Shown piece by piece: positions 25,592 through 37,536 of a stretch of 64,000 bases of DNA. The position numbers and the translations under genes were made by a program. The stretch covers positions 3,162,001 to 3,226,000 of the forward strand of contig NC_046674.1 of assembly GCF_003369915.1 (NCBI RefSeq). Direction: 5' to 3'. The stretch comes from Drosophila miranda. Lineage: Eukaryota > Arthropoda > Insecta > Diptera > Drosophilidae. The notes beneath the pieces were generated by a model. The model was not told the origin of the DNA. It worked only from the letters and a program-made list of their open reading frames with translations, and did not search any database. The first letter of the stretch is position 1, and every line of letters starts with the position of its first letter.

Positions 25592-26565
25592 CAGGGAACA
25601 GAGAACCCTTCTCTCAGGGGTTTCTCCCACGCGCGCACTTGATGCCGCCTGCCTTCCTCCCCCTTTCCTTTGACGTCACTTGTGTCGCTGTCGATGTCGA
25701 TGTTCATTCGATTTGATTTGTTTGTTTGCCTTTTTCCAAACCATGGCACCCATGGCACCCATGGAACCCCATCCTTCTTCTTCGTTTGTTCGTTTGTTTA
25801 TTTATTGTGTATTTTGTTACTTTTAATGCATCTTTTATCTGGGATTTTGCCATCATCATGAACATCATTGGCTGGGCTGCCTTTCATCCATTGTTGCTCT
25901 TGTGGATTCGATGAAGCTGATGCTGCTGCTGATGCAGGATGATATGCTGATGATGATGATGATGATGATAGCGATACTCAAATTTGTGTCCCATTGTTGG
26001 CCACCGACCACACGGGACGAGATGGAAGAGGTTTCCCTGGCGACGAACGGGATGTCTTGTTTACTCAAATTACAGCCGTGCCGCCACAGACAATGGACAG
26101 GGAATTATCTCTGAGGTGGGATATTCGCACAGAGTCAGAGAAAGGGACTTCCCACAAGTCAAATCTGTGACCACTTGACCCCTGCAAAAGCAGAGAAGGA
26201 AAGAGAGCGTGCCTTGGATCTACTCCAACGGTCTGCAAAGTCCTTTGTTTTTCCGTAGAAGAATTGTTGTTTATGGAAACTGATCGATCGTTTCAAAGCG
26301 GCAGTTGAATGCCCTCCAAAGCGAGGGGCGGCAGAGACAGCCCAAGGAACGTGACTGTTGTCTATATGAGGTGCTAATGTACAAGAAAACAAGCAAAATC
26401 GCCAAATAAACATTATTTGTTTATTCGTTGTCCCTCTTGTTCGTTGTACATATATGTACATACGATATATGTATACATATGTATATGTTTATGACTTTTG
26501 AAAAAAGAGTGCGAGACTTCTGCAATAAGAAATTGCAGTTGAAAGCAAAGAAAAAGGGGGCGGGG

Positions 26566-27010
26566 GGAACGTTCTGACTCGCAGCTACGGCCTACATTTA
26601 CACCCGATACTCAGTCAGTATGGCTCCCCTCCGCCAGAGGGCGCACACATTGAACGACAAAGAGCGTGTGTGAGAGAGAGAGACAGACACGTGGACGGCG
26701 TTTCGTAGCCACCTTCTGGCTATAATAATAATCCGATCTAATCCAGATTCGGCAATCTCTTAGATATATTCATTTTCTATGCTTCTGCGTTTTTGGATTT
26801 CTCGTATCTCTGAAATTGTGGATGCCAGAGATTTTCTTTTTTAGTGGGGGCAGATGGGGAAAAATTTTGAAATACACTTGAAACAGTGAGATATTACAAC
26901 AGTGTGGATACCAAATTTCGTTTCTCTAGCTCTTATAGCCTCTGATCTAGGCGCTCTTCGGGACGGACAGACAAGAAATATGCTTGATAGAATTATATGG
27001 GGCCAAGGAC
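26566..27010 (-). mobile_element. DINE-1/INE-1-like element, obscura-type, minus orientation
   Basis: The minus strand carries family landmarks: GACGGACAGACC-like start words, AGCGCCTAGATCAGAGGCTA, ATAAGAGCTAGAG, GCCCCCAC, the GCTGAATCTGGATT block, the ACGTGTCTGTCTCTCTC tract, GCCCTCTGGCGGAGG, CCATACTGACTGAGTATCGG, then GTGTAAATG. From memory this matches the obscura-group version of the element. No ORF; edges approximate. Confidence 0.7.
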
Positions 27011-30000
27011 TGTCATTAATTAATCAAAAGATGTTGATTTGTGCGGGTCCTCCAGCATCTAGGTAATGTTATGGTCTTTGATTGTCCAAGATCGAAATCT
27101 TTCAAGAGATTTCACCTCATATGTCGCACGATTCAAGCTAAAAATCTCATAATTGTTTCCCCCAAAACCTGTTTCAGCAACTGAGTTCATGGGAAAACCG
27201 TGCCAAAAAACCGAAAGCTCTCTTTAGATGGAAATCATTAAACATAATGGCAATGATTAAACCATTTTTCGAGAACATATTCGCACTGGATCGTGACACA
27301 TTTGCCCAACGACAAACAGCCTTTTCTCTGCTCTTTCCGTTGACCATTCCGATCGTCATTTTCCGCTGACATCAGATGTAAAATGATTCGCTCAGGCGGG
27401 ACGGACGACTAATCATTAGCTGGGGTCTGGTCGCTGGTCTCTGGTCTGGCCATCTGTTGGACCTCTAAAGGCAGTACATAGAATACTCGAACAAATTGAA
27501 ATTTCTATAAATTCAGCGATGACTCACAGAGAAATAGGCATCACCAAAATAATCGAATAAATGAGAAGCCACGAGCGAGAATCGTCGTCATCATCCCAGA
27601 TACAGTGAAAGCCAGGCGAAGGGACCAGTTAATGAATAGCAAAGAAGTTTAGTGGGTGTCTGCCTAGGGAAGATTCTGTTGTGCAAGAAATGATCATTAA
27701 AGAACAGAATCTTGCTGAAGATCGCCTCCAAGTACAACTACAGTGAAAGATCCTTTGCTGTGGGAGTAGCGGTCCTAGAGTGCCTCGTTGCGCACATGAC
27801 ATGTATGTTGTTGGCGCATTCTTTTCTGCGCTTCTCGCTTGTCGAGTAAGAAACGTCGGCTGAGAGCAAGGACGTGCCATCTAGTAATGATGAAGCACAC
27901 CGTCCCTCTGGCGGAGAATCTGCTGTAAAAGATTTTCGGCAGACTTTTTCGGGGGACCTCAAATGTGCTTCTCCTCCGTTCTGATCCGATCTGCTGCTCT
28001 GCCAAGTTCTATTTCCAGTGTAGCGTGAAAACCGTGTCAGAGATCGAAAGGAAAGGAAGGGAAAGGAGGAGGGTGGCACACACTCTTGCTTTCTATTCAT
28101 TGATTTTTTGGTTGGGGGGAAAAAAAGGAAAATCCAAAAGATCTCGGATGCTCTTCAAATGCGAGTAATGCTAATGCTTTGTTTACCTTGAAAAAATCAT
28201 GCATATGTGTGCACATAATTCTCGCGCCGATGTTGTGTATTTATAGCGCCCTGTATATATAGAATGGACAGATCTCATAAAGATACTGCCATACGTATAT
28301 GTATGTATGGGATGGGATGGGACTGGGGCACAGATCCACACGAGAATGAAACGCGTATGAGGGAAGGTGTTTTTGGAGGTCTCAAATGTTGTTTTGGTTT
28401 AATTAAAATGTGAAAATCCTAAGATCTAAAAACTGCCTTTGCTTTTATCGTAGAGGGAACTAATTTTACGCTTTGTGGGACTTTTTTCACGCTGTGCTGT
28501 ATTTTTTTCAACAGTTTATTTAAATTTTTGTTGTTTTTTTTTTGGTTGTGATGTGATTTATGGCATGTGAAAGCTGATTTAAGCACTTGCATGTGTAGGA
28601 TAGTGATCGTCATCCGAATATATTTATGATGTATTATTCTAAATACATCTCTGTGTGGAATATACGGCCCGTGAGGTGTTGTATGAATTCGAAAGCAAAG
28701 CACCAACATTTTGTATGCGTTTTCGGGGGCAGTTTTTGTAATGGGAATTCATTTTGCGGCTGATCAATGGATCTCTGTTGATGATATTTTTTATTAAATT
28801 CTAAGGAATTATGTCATTTGATGAGGCAATTTTTGTACCCAAACGTGCGGCGCGTCATGCGGCAGCGCTCCTCTGTCTGTTGGGTGTGCATTTCTGGCCG
28901 GGAAAGTACCGGGATGTACCCTTCAAATAAATACAACTTTCCACACAATCGCTCGTGAGATGTGATCTCTCGCTCTTCAGTTCATTGAACTCTCCTCTCT
29001 GTCGTCTGTTTTGGCCATAAACCACACCTCCGGGAACTGCGGGAGCTCCGGTAACCCTTCTCCATCCAGTCCAGGCTGCTCCCATTTATGGGCGACTGAA
29101 ACGAGTGGAACGTGCCTCTGGGCGAGCGAGGCTGGGGACCCGGCGAGCACCTCTGGGCGAGTGGCTCCGTGTGTCAGAGCCGCGACATCTGGCCACATGT
29201 CAGAATCGTGCCAAGGTCTCCGATTGTGTTCTCTGTAACTACGTGACGTTATCGTTTTGTAATTTTGATTGCTACGCGAAAGAACAAACGCACACAATGG
29301 AGCATGGGGGTATTTACACGACGATCCAATCAGCCGTCGACCTACTAAGGCAGAAACTTGTTCAACGACGACGCCCCCACGTCCCCCACGGAACACGCCT
29401 ACAACTATCGCTTTCATTGGGAGACCGAGAGAGACAGAGAGACAGAGAGAGGGAGAGGGAGAGGGAGAGAACAGAGGATCGAACACCCACGCTTTTCTCC
29501 ACTGAGGGCAAAGGCACCTGCATGAGAGAGTGGGAGAATGAGAGAACTGGAGAGCCGCATTCCATTCATTGCACTTTACTCTCCACTGCAGCTTCTCTTT
29601 CGCTCTCCGGCAGAAATCTCTCCCCATTGATGGTCTGCTGCACTGCCGCACTGGGGGCACTCTTTGGGGGCAGTCGGCAGCCCGCACTTTGGGTGTTGAT
29701 TGATCTTTTTGTTGTTCCTTCAAACAAAAGTCTGCTAATGGAAAAGTCTGGTGGCAGGCAGCATTCTTTGCGATTGGATCGCAGTATGGTATTCTATGGG
29801 TTGATGCCCCGTGTGCCTGCTGCGAGTGCTGCCTTGGTGGCATTAACCGCAATGCCAGCAACATGCAGCATCCAAGAGCCATATATGTGCAATGCATGCC
29901 CCATGTTCAGCAGTCTCCACTCTTGCTGCTTGCCGCTTGCCTGTTGCCGCTTGCCTCTTGCCACCTCCTTTGAGGTCGAGTCGTGGCTAATATGGAAAAT

Positions 30001-30163
30001 GAAAACAGGAAAAATGCTTAGTGCGTTTTCAGTTTTCTGTGTGGATTGTAATCGTATCCTCCATCCATCTCTCCAACAATCTATGTTTCTGCCTCTTCTT
30101 GCTGCTGCATTTGTTGAGCAGAGATGCTTTAACCGTTTTCCCTCTCTGATCTTTTACTTACAG
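27011..30163. other. Non-coding DNA upstream of rhea UTR exon
   Basis: No gene is supported. A frame of 432 codons runs through 29105-30403 on plus, with a 306-codon frame opposite it, but both are low-complexity and lack a start ATG context. A GA-rich (GAGA)n tract lies at 29420-29470. Confidence 0.4.
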
Positions 30164-30457
30164 ATTTTTCTACACACAAATCCAACAAACGACAACCGCA
30201 ACAGCCGCAACAACTGCAACGAAGTAACAAACAAACAAACAACGAAAAGAGCAACACTTAACAAACGCACATACTACCACGTTCCGCACAATACAGACAC
30301 ACATACTGTACTGCACTGTACTGCACTGCACTATATAGATATTACTTCCTCCTCCAACATAAACCCTTCAGTGGAATCGGATCAATCGAATCGCAGACCA
30401 TAGCAGATCCTTGGATCCCCAGCAGCGGCCTGGAACGAGATCGATAACGAAAGAAAG
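30164..30457 (+). other. rhea: Non-coding 5' UTR exon, probably of rhea
   Basis: A polypyrimidine tract and acceptor (TTTTACTTACAG, ending 30163) open a CA-rich, ATG-poor segment that ends at a strong donor AAAG/GTGAGT (GT at 30458-30459). The texture is that of a fly 5' leader. The next clear plus-strand acceptor linked to a coding exon is at 37401, directly before the talin start. Assignment to rhea is inferred from strand and position. Confidence 0.55.
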
Positions 30458-33100
30458 GTGAGTGCTAAAACGTGTTAAAAGTGTTTCATATACTCGCCCA
30501 TAAATATTTCCTGCATTCCACTGGGCTGCGGAGCTCCAACTGGTTTTCAGATGCGAGAGGGTTTTCACCGCCTTGCAAGCGTCGCTCCTCCCATGAGAAC
30601 AGAACATATTCTATGATCATCTATCTAGGGGTTAAGTCGGTTCCATCTAAGAAATACTGTAGAGTGCAGTCTGTTTGGGAGTCCAGTAGGGCTCTTCTTT
30701 CATTCTCTGCACTGCGGTCATGAATTCCATGAGGAAGTAAATTCCGTTGAGAGCTTGCAGTGGGAGAGTTTAATTCATCATCGAACAGAAATTGATTGAC
30801 TAGATTGCCGCAGAGCATTCGGTGTTCTCAGAACAATATTCCCACTACACGTAGTCGATGTAATTGAAAGGGATACAACACATGATATACAGAATGAAAA
30901 GTACTATAGTCTTATAGTAGAAGAATAATATTTCTTGGTTTGATTCCCCGTTTTCCCAATCGCGATAAAGTGAATTGAGCTCCGTGAAACTATCAACTTT
31001 ATCTCTAGCAATGGATCCCTTTGTCTTTGCTGAGATTATTTGTACTTATTTAAGAACCAATCGTGAGTGCTGGCTGTCCCCCACTGATATCGAAGTGTTA
31101 TCATTCTCTTAAGTATTTATCACGAGTATATTCATACTATTGTACTTCCAGTACTAATTCCATCAGAGACTTTGCTGTGAAAATGTTCCCATAAGCGAAT
31201 AGCACCTACAAGAAACCAAAACCATTCGCCAAACGATCGATTTGCGATTTAGTGGCTAATATTTTCAAATGGGGTTTCAGCTTTCTAAACACCTTTCGTT
31301 ATTTTTTGTGTGTTTTAATTGATTTAATTAAATTTTCTGCTGGTCCCAAAATTCCCTGAGCTGCCACGAGATGCGAGTCCCTTGTATCTGGGCAATTCCC
31401 TCAATATTTTCCCCCACTTAACAAATAGAAATAAAAACTGTGCAAATTACATAAAAAGGCGGCTCCACATTGGCGGCCAGAACCAGAGCCAGAACCCTGG
31501 CATTCTGTTATTCTTGCCAGAGAGGGGCAGAGCGGGGCGGGAGGAAAAGCAATCAGGGGAGGGAAGAACATGGCTCTCGTGTCGTTTCGTCTCGTCTCGT
31601 CTCGACTCGCATCGAATGTGTGGCAGTGGCAACCACTGCGAAGGAGTAAACGTGTCCGGAGGCACCGAGGCCCCGAGACAAGTGAAAACTGTGCAGATTC
31701 CTTGGGTGGTGGTGGTGGTGCTGGCGCAACGGGACTCCTACGCAGGACCTCACACGCGCCACAAGCCACACGCGCCTCACAGACATGCCACAAACACCGT
31801 TATATGGCCCCCAGACAAAATGGAGGCTTTGGCGCCAGAATGTCGCGCCAGTGGAGCTTACTTTTGGTGTTGTTTCTCCTTCATTTTATACAGCAGTGTA
31901 TGCGATTGCACAGATAAGTGAATGGGCCACAAGAGGGGTGCCAAGAGGGCTCCCAAGAGGGGGCCCAGAGTGGGAGTCGTCTCTGTACAGTCTCCGGCAT
32001 TTGTATGTTTACCCGCCGATTTGTTGCATACTTTCCAGGGCCTGTGGCCCACGACAACACAATTAATCACGGAGAGAAATCAACTAATTAAAAGAAAAAC
32101 CAATAGAAAATGCAGAAATAAAACGAGGGATCTCCCGCTGCTGCTGCTGCTGTCAGATTTCCCCCAGTTTGATCCAGATACATATCTCCCCGGCGATATC
32201 CCCTAACCATTATTCATTTCCCCATCCGGATCGATCCGGGGGGGAGGGGGGGAGGTGGCACAAAAAACACGTTAGTAAATGGAAAACAACAGTAAGGCAA
32301 TGTTTTTTTTGTGTTTTTTTTTTTTTTTTGGGCAATGTATGTATATTATGTACATAAGGCGAAGAAAGCCAAGTTCAGCCATTGGTGGTCCACCGGGCCA
32401 CCCATTGGGCGAACGGCAGATATGGGATTGGAGGGCGGACAGAGCGGACAGGGACGTTGCTCTGCTCTGCTCTACTCTGTTGGTGGTGGTGGTGGTTGGT
32501 CCAAAAAACCCAAAAACTAAAGTGAAAATAAAAAGCCAAAACGCTGAGCCACCACCCAACCATCTGCCCGCCTGCCTCCTGCTGCCTGCCTCCCTTTCAG
32601 TACACTTTTACGATCTCATCGATGTGCGCACTCTCACTCACACACATGGCATGGATACAGAGGCATCCTTTTCCAGCGCCCACAGCGGACACATGCCATT
32701 TCACACAGCATCATCCAACAGCAGCAGAGGCAGGGGCAGAGGCAGAGGCAGAGGCAGCAGCGGAGGCAGCAGCAGCAGAGGCTTCTGGTCCTTTTGGACT
32801 CCTGGAGCATGCGCTTCTCTCATCCGTCGCTGCGACGCTGCGACGCCACTCTGGCGGAGGATTCACACAATGCTTACGACTTGTGGAATGAATGATATCA
32901 GAATCAGAAGCTCACGATGTGTCGTCGGCATAGCACATCATTCTAGGCCTAGCCGCCTGATCGGGCTGCCATACACACTGCCACGACACAGTCACAGTCA
33001 CTGTCGCAGTCACTGCAGTGACTTTGTAACAAAAAAAAAGTTAAAGTTCCGCGTTTTTTAAACCGTTTAGTGCCTGGATCTGATCTGAGTTGTTAAATTC
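30458..33100. other. Non-coding DNA, presumed rhea intron
   Basis: No exon is recognised. Holds degenerate CGTCTC words near 31590 and CAGAGG repeats near 32725-32785. Confidence 0.35.
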
Positions 33101-34131
33101 GTTAAGTTTGTTCCCTCCAGCGGACAAGTGCCTTTTTTTTACTGTTTACTGTTGCAGTACTTTTTTTGTCATCGTAGAAGATGTTGTGCCTTAAATATAA
33201 TAGTAATACTTATACGTTGTCGTTGTTTGTCGTCGAGTGCCTTTTTAACCACGAGATACATAATTTTTTTGAATAGACCCTAAGTGCATTTTTGTACATA
33301 GTATACCCTAAGTGGGCCATAGGCCCAACAAAGCAACACGAGAAATCTGCCACTAGTTTGCCTTAGAGAACAGATAAAACACCACAAAACACATACAAAG
33401 AATGAAACGAAATTTGTTATAAATCTTACACGTTTTTAACGATATATACACAAAACACACACACAAAAACAGACACAAACAGACACAAATCTATTGTTAT
33501 ATACACAGACGATATACACGAAGGAAGAACACCTTTAGAAAGGTGAATTTTAAACGTTATTTGTTGAAGAAGAAATGATTAAGAGATCCCCCGCCCCGCC
33601 CCAAAATTGTTAGCAGTTTTTGCCATATTTTTTTGTTGAGTATTTTTAAAATGATTCAGTTTTCGGTTCCGTACAATTTCTTGTACAAAAACGGGAGAGG
33701 ACGCGCTCCTCCGTGCCGCCGCTCCGTTTCCAACACCACAAACGTGCCTCAGCTCGTCGAGCAGCTCGTGCCCCCATAGGAGTCGCAGGACTCTTGTCGT
33801 CGGCCGTCAGAACTGCCGTCGCAGTCAACGATTTTTAAAATCTCCCCGATCCCCTTTAAAAAACAAAAAAAAAAACACCACACACCATTACGCCTTTCGA
33901 TGAGAACATCAAAATAGATCAAAGAAGATCTTTTAACACAAAAAAAACACCTTAAAACACACACATAAAGAACATACAACACAAACAAACATACACCTAA
34001 CGCCCGTGCGTGCCTTTATAAGAACTAAGCCCCTAACCCGTAAGCCCGTAACCGTAACTTTAAGACCTGCTGTGCCTTAACGGAAGAGAACGTCTTTGTT
34101 AACACGATGAGGCTTACAAGGTGTACGAAAC
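33101..34131 (+). other. UTR-like segment with repeated GTGCCTT and terminal donor
   Basis: An A/CA-rich, ORF-poor stretch that looks like untranslated mRNA. It ends at a consensus donor GTAAGT (GT at 34132-34133); an alternative donor is GTGTAC at 34121. The heptamer GTGCCTT occurs five times. It may be an alternative first exon of rhea or a separate non-coding transcript. Confidence 0.35.
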
Positions 34132-36314
34132 GTAAGTAAAACACACACAGAAGATGTAGAATATAAGAGATCGGAGATGATTATGATTTGGTTATGATTT
34201 GGGGACATTCAGATTCTTGGTTTCACTTTTTAATCTCTTACGTTTCCTCAATTGAATCCATGTCTAAGCTCCGATAGATATAGAGGTACCTTCTTCCTCT
34301 TCCATTTGGGGTATAAGTAGGGGTGAAGCGGTGGGTACTCACACGGTTCCGATGATCATTCGTAACGAATGTGTCTGTTCGTTTATGGGAAACTTTGTGC
34401 AGCGAATCAATTGAAAGCTTCGCCGAACATGTCATCGTGGAACAGCAGATCAAAAGCCTCAAAAGAAATCTGTAATATTGCCCGAATTCGATAGACCCGA
34501 AGGCAAGGCAACAATTTCGTTTTGGATCCCCGCTACTGCCCCCTGCCCTCTCCCACATCCCGGATCCAATTAATTAGTGGGGATATCGGAGGAAGAACGT
34601 AGCTGGCAGTAAATTACATCCATTAGCAGCACAGTGTGACTTCTGGGTGGAAAGTGGCTGCCAATTAGTGGCTCCGCTTCGACTCCACCTCCGACTCCAC
34701 CTCTGACTCCGGCCATGGGGGTACCATTTGCATTTGGGTGTCGGATGGTGTCGGCTGGGGGGCTCGCTGTGGCTTAGGAGGAGGAGTGCAGTATCAGATA
34801 AAGGCGGAGTCTGTGGCACACTGTGGCGCCCACTGTGAAAATTCGTGTATGCCGCGGGGAAAATACGCTTGGTCCCCCCTCCCCACACTATCCACACTTT
34901 GCCAGAGTTTGCACTAAAATTAACGAATACTTTCTTGTTTATAATGTTTTATTAGCCATCTATAATTTCGGCTTCGGCTTGGGCCTTGGGGTGGCATCAG
35001 GAGGACGCGATACCCTCTGTATTTCTTGAAGAGATCTTTTGTGCTATTAAATGATGGTTTCCATTGTGTTTCAACCGATTGTTTGTCTTTGAGCTCTGGT
35101 GAAATCCATCCATGCAAAGTCCACACAATTCCCGTGCATCCATTTTCCTGAATGGCACACTGACAGTTTTCCTCCTCCTCCTCCATCTCCTCTTCTGCCT
35201 CCGCCTCCTCCACTCGACTTTATCTGAAGCTTTTTTTCCTTGGGGAGGATGATGTTTTGTTAGTGCATGCCAGGACATGCCGTTAATTGAATTCATGGAC
35301 TCGAAGTATCCGATTACGCTATCCTCCGTTTTGTTTTGACAAGTTTTCCTCGATAAAAATACATTTAGATGAAATTTCCAATTGATTTCTCTTCTTGTGG
35401 TAGATTAATTTGTATTCTTCGGAGTTACCTGAATACTAGAAAATACCAATCAATAATACTGAAAAATACCAGAAAATACTAAAATTATACAAAATCAATC
35501 GGAAATGGATTCCGTGCTAACATTTTCCTTCATTAAATGAGTTTTCCGTGGCATCCTTGGCATTTCCCTAACGAATATTCGCAAGTCCTGCGCACAAACC
35601 TTGCCTTGGAACCTGTCGTCCTGTCGCGCATCGCAGTCCAGCTCCAGAGCCGCCGGCGGATCAGATTACGCAGTGGCCTCCCCTCCCCGTGTGCCTCCTT
35701 CCACCGGATCCGCTTAGGCTGCGCAAAACGCTGGACACTTTGCCGGGTGGCGCCACTCAGGCGCTTTGCCAGGCGGACACGCGGCGAGAGAGAGACGAGA
35801 CGAGAGGAGAGAGCGTAAGAGATGGCTCTCCACTCGGGGCGGAAGAGAGGGTGACTTTTGCCGTGACGGCTGCACCCTTTGAGCTGGCTCAGCTTTTTTC
35901 TCTGCAGCTCTCTCTTACGCTCTTGCTCTCTTTCGCTCTGGAAAGCACTGCGCAGGCGTCGTGCTCTCTCCCGCTCTCCCTCTCTCCCTCTCTCTACCTT
36001 GCTGGCTCTCTCCGTCTGACATGCCACCCTCCACCAGACAGACAAGAAATACGGTTAACGCTTAACGGGATGCTGACGTTGCCATTACACACAGCATCCC
36101 ATCCCATCCCATCCCCCAGGCGGCACGGCACGGGCACGGCTGGTCCATAGCGTGGAAAAGGCTGGATGATGATTCAGTTACGAGCCACATTTTGTGGCCA
36201 GCAGACGTGCATCGCTCCCGAGGAGCTCTACAGCTACAGCCACAGTTACAGCCACTTCTCTACCGGAAAGCCAAGCAGCAGCCGCCATATGGAACAGGCG
36301 TCGTCCTTTGCCGT

Positions 36315-36353
36315 TATAAAAAGTAAACTTCCAAGTGTGTGTGTCTATCAGTG
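36315..36353 (+). promoter_or_regulatory. rhea: TATA box plus initiator, candidate proximal rhea promoter
   Basis: TATAAA at 36315-36320 precedes a TCAGTG initiator at 36348-36353 by about 33 bp. The following 350 bp are A-rich with CAGCAG and look like a 5' leader, about 1 kb before the coding-exon acceptor at 37401. The region just upstream (35750-36020) is rich in GAGAG words. The donor of this exon could not be fixed. Confidence 0.4.
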
Positions 36354-37401
36354 CCTCTCCGTGTGTCCCTCTGTGTGTTCCTGTCGTCTGCCGGATATTT
36401 CAAGTGCTTCCGGAAAACGGGTTTCCTTCTCCGTTGGCGAAAAAACAAAGCCAAGAAAACAAGCAGCAAAATATTGTGTAAATTATTGATTATTCGCATA
36501 AGAAAAAAGAGAAGCAGAGCAAAAAAAAAACACCATCCCAAAGAGTGACACAGTTTGAGAGCAGCAGCGGCAGCAGCAGCAGCAGCAGCGGCAGAAGCAG
36601 CAGGATCGAAAAGCGGGCGGCAGAAAATCAATTACGGCAATAGGCGTAGGAGGGATGCAGAAGGAGGAGAATGGAGGATGAGACAAACTTAGCTCAAAAA
36701 AAATCCAAAAGCGACAAACGTCGGCAGCGGCGTTGGCGTTTCGGCATAACGAAGGGAACAAGAAGGCAGCAAAAGAGAAGAGAGCGAAGGAGAGGAAGCA
36801 GTGGCGTAGTCAGGGCCGGATTGGGGTGCGGTGGGGTGGGGTTGACAAGGCCTAGCCTCACCGCCGCCAGAGCCGCAGAACTACATTTCACAATAGGCCT
36901 GCGACCCGGGGCTTTGATTTGGCAAACAGAAGTGTCCTGTGTGTCCTGTGTGTCCTCCCTTTTGATGCCACTGCCTCTGCCCCTGCCCCTGGCCAGCTCT
37001 CTCTCGCTCTTCCTCTTTTTTTTTTGTAAGAGCGAGCTTGTGTGTGTGCGTGCGTGCGTGTGTGTGTGTTTGGGCAGAAGATTTTCATCAGCAATTTTAT
37101 CGGTCGTCCACCCGTTTTCGGGTGGTGGCTGCCAGTGCCCTCATCCGGCAAAAACACAGCCCCTGCCACTGCCAGAGCCTCATCAGGAATTGCCCCTGCC
37201 CCTGCCCCCCCGCCCTGCCTGGGTGTCTCTTTGTTGCCTTTGGGGGTGGTTTCGGTTTCGGTTTCTAGTTTTTGGGCTTTCCTTCTGGTTCCTCTGGTAG
37301 CTGATTTCCACTTTCGGCTTTCACTGATTTTCCTCCTATTTGTTGCTGTGCCACTTATCATAATTCTAATGCTCTTTTTCCCTTCTCTCCTCTTTCCGCA
37401 G

Positions 37402-37536
37402 TGCCTTTTGCATTTTCCACATCCCACAAAAAACTAAGCCTAAGAAAGAGACGACGACGACGACGAGGAGAAGGAGAACGAACAGAGGAGGAAAAACGAC
37501 GACGACGACGACGACGAGGAAGAAGTCGCCAGAAGA
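37402..37536 (+). other. rhea: 5' UTR part of first coding exon of rhea
   Basis: The acceptor TTTCCGCAG ends at 37401. The leader contains two (CGA)n purine-rich tracts (37450-37516) right before the ATG at 37537. Confidence 0.75.

Larger units (their letters stand above)
19561..26565. other. Presumed rhea upstream or intronic DNA
   Basis: No coding exon is recognised. Contents are simple repeats: CGTA at 20764-20781, GATGTG at 20635-20655, GCTCTG at 20735-20757, GTCAGTCA at 23861-23881 and GTATCT at 24472-24501. GC-skewed tracts stay open by chance for up to 200 codons. Confidence 0.4.

Noticed and set aside
28977..30403. Overlapping open frames of 432 (+) and 306 (-) codons
   Set aside because: Composition is low-complexity (Arg/Glu runs from GA repeats), no domain or splice logic, and the plus frame runs through the CA-rich UTR exon.
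30930..30960. tRNA B-box-like GGTTTGATTCC
   Set aside because: No matching A-box or cloverleaf can be drawn around it.
35533..37300. Frames of 150-209 codons on both strands upstream of talin
   Set aside because: They track GA/CT-rich and CAG-rich leader or promoter DNA and have no recognisable domain.
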